Source of the DNA: Acidobacteriota bacterium
GTDB taxonomy: Bacteria > Acidobacteriota > Terriglobia > Terriglobales > Acidobacteriaceae
NCBI GenBank assembly: GCA_021781255.1
Contig: JAJXXG010000218.1
Coordinates: forward strand, 1 to 5,060
DNA length: 5,060 bases
Direction: 5' to 3'
Positions 5,059 through 5,060 of the stretch are shown piece after piece. The first letter of the stretch is position 1, and every line of letters begins with the position of its first letter. The notes beneath the pieces are model-generated. The model was not told the origin of the DNA. It saw only the letters and a list, made by a program, of their open reading frames with translations, and made no database searches. The translations under genes were made by a program, and so were the position numbers.

Positions 5059-5060
5059 AA

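Overview
The window looks like a high-GC bacterial chromosome of the Acidobacteriota (Acidobacteriaceae/Terriglobia) type. This is an inference from the style of the conserved proteins and spacers, not from a marker gene. Sample rows in the conserved genes reach about 75% GC (positions 961-1020). A central block is much poorer (45% at 1861-1920).

Left part (1-1432, + strand): the 3' two-thirds of a long-chain polyprenyl diphosphate synthase, cut by the window edge, followed after a 110-nt spacer by a complete class I SAM-dependent O-methyltransferase of the catechol/caffeoyl-CoA type. The pair may be co-transcribed and could serve isoprenoid quinone side-chain supply and small-molecule methylation, but the link is only by position.

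Centre (about 1500-2926): a lower-GC block. It starts with about 300 nt without a convincing gene, containing a C9 run, then one gene of unknown function with a strong Shine-Dalgarno. That gene encodes a 347-residue protein with a coiled coil, one membrane helix, a second coiled coil and a C-terminal, probably beta-rich domain. It ends in a perfect 12-bp palindrome and is followed by an 11-bp stem-loop. It looks like a single-gene accessory insertion between two conserved blocks. No transposase, integrase or clean target duplication is visible.

Right part (2927-5060, - strand): a GC-rich, foldable 150-nt spacer, then a YbgC/FadM-type acyl-CoA thioesterase and, upstream of it on the same strand, a complete site-2 protease RseP with HELGH, two PDZ domains and LDGG. 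rseP is read first, the thioesterase 96 nt later. The spacer between them holds inverted arrays of a degenerate heptamer and a candidate G-quadruplex. A related heptamer array lies between the two left-hand genes. The spacer upstream of rseP carries two copies of a 16-17 nt repeat that may continue beyond the window.

No tRNA, rRNA, CRISPR array or recognisable mobile-element gene is present. The most unusual items are the orphan membrane protein in its low-GC island, the heptamer/G4 spacer elements and a possible 18-codon leader ORF whose stop overlaps the methyltransferase start. None of these is demonstrated to be a new system.
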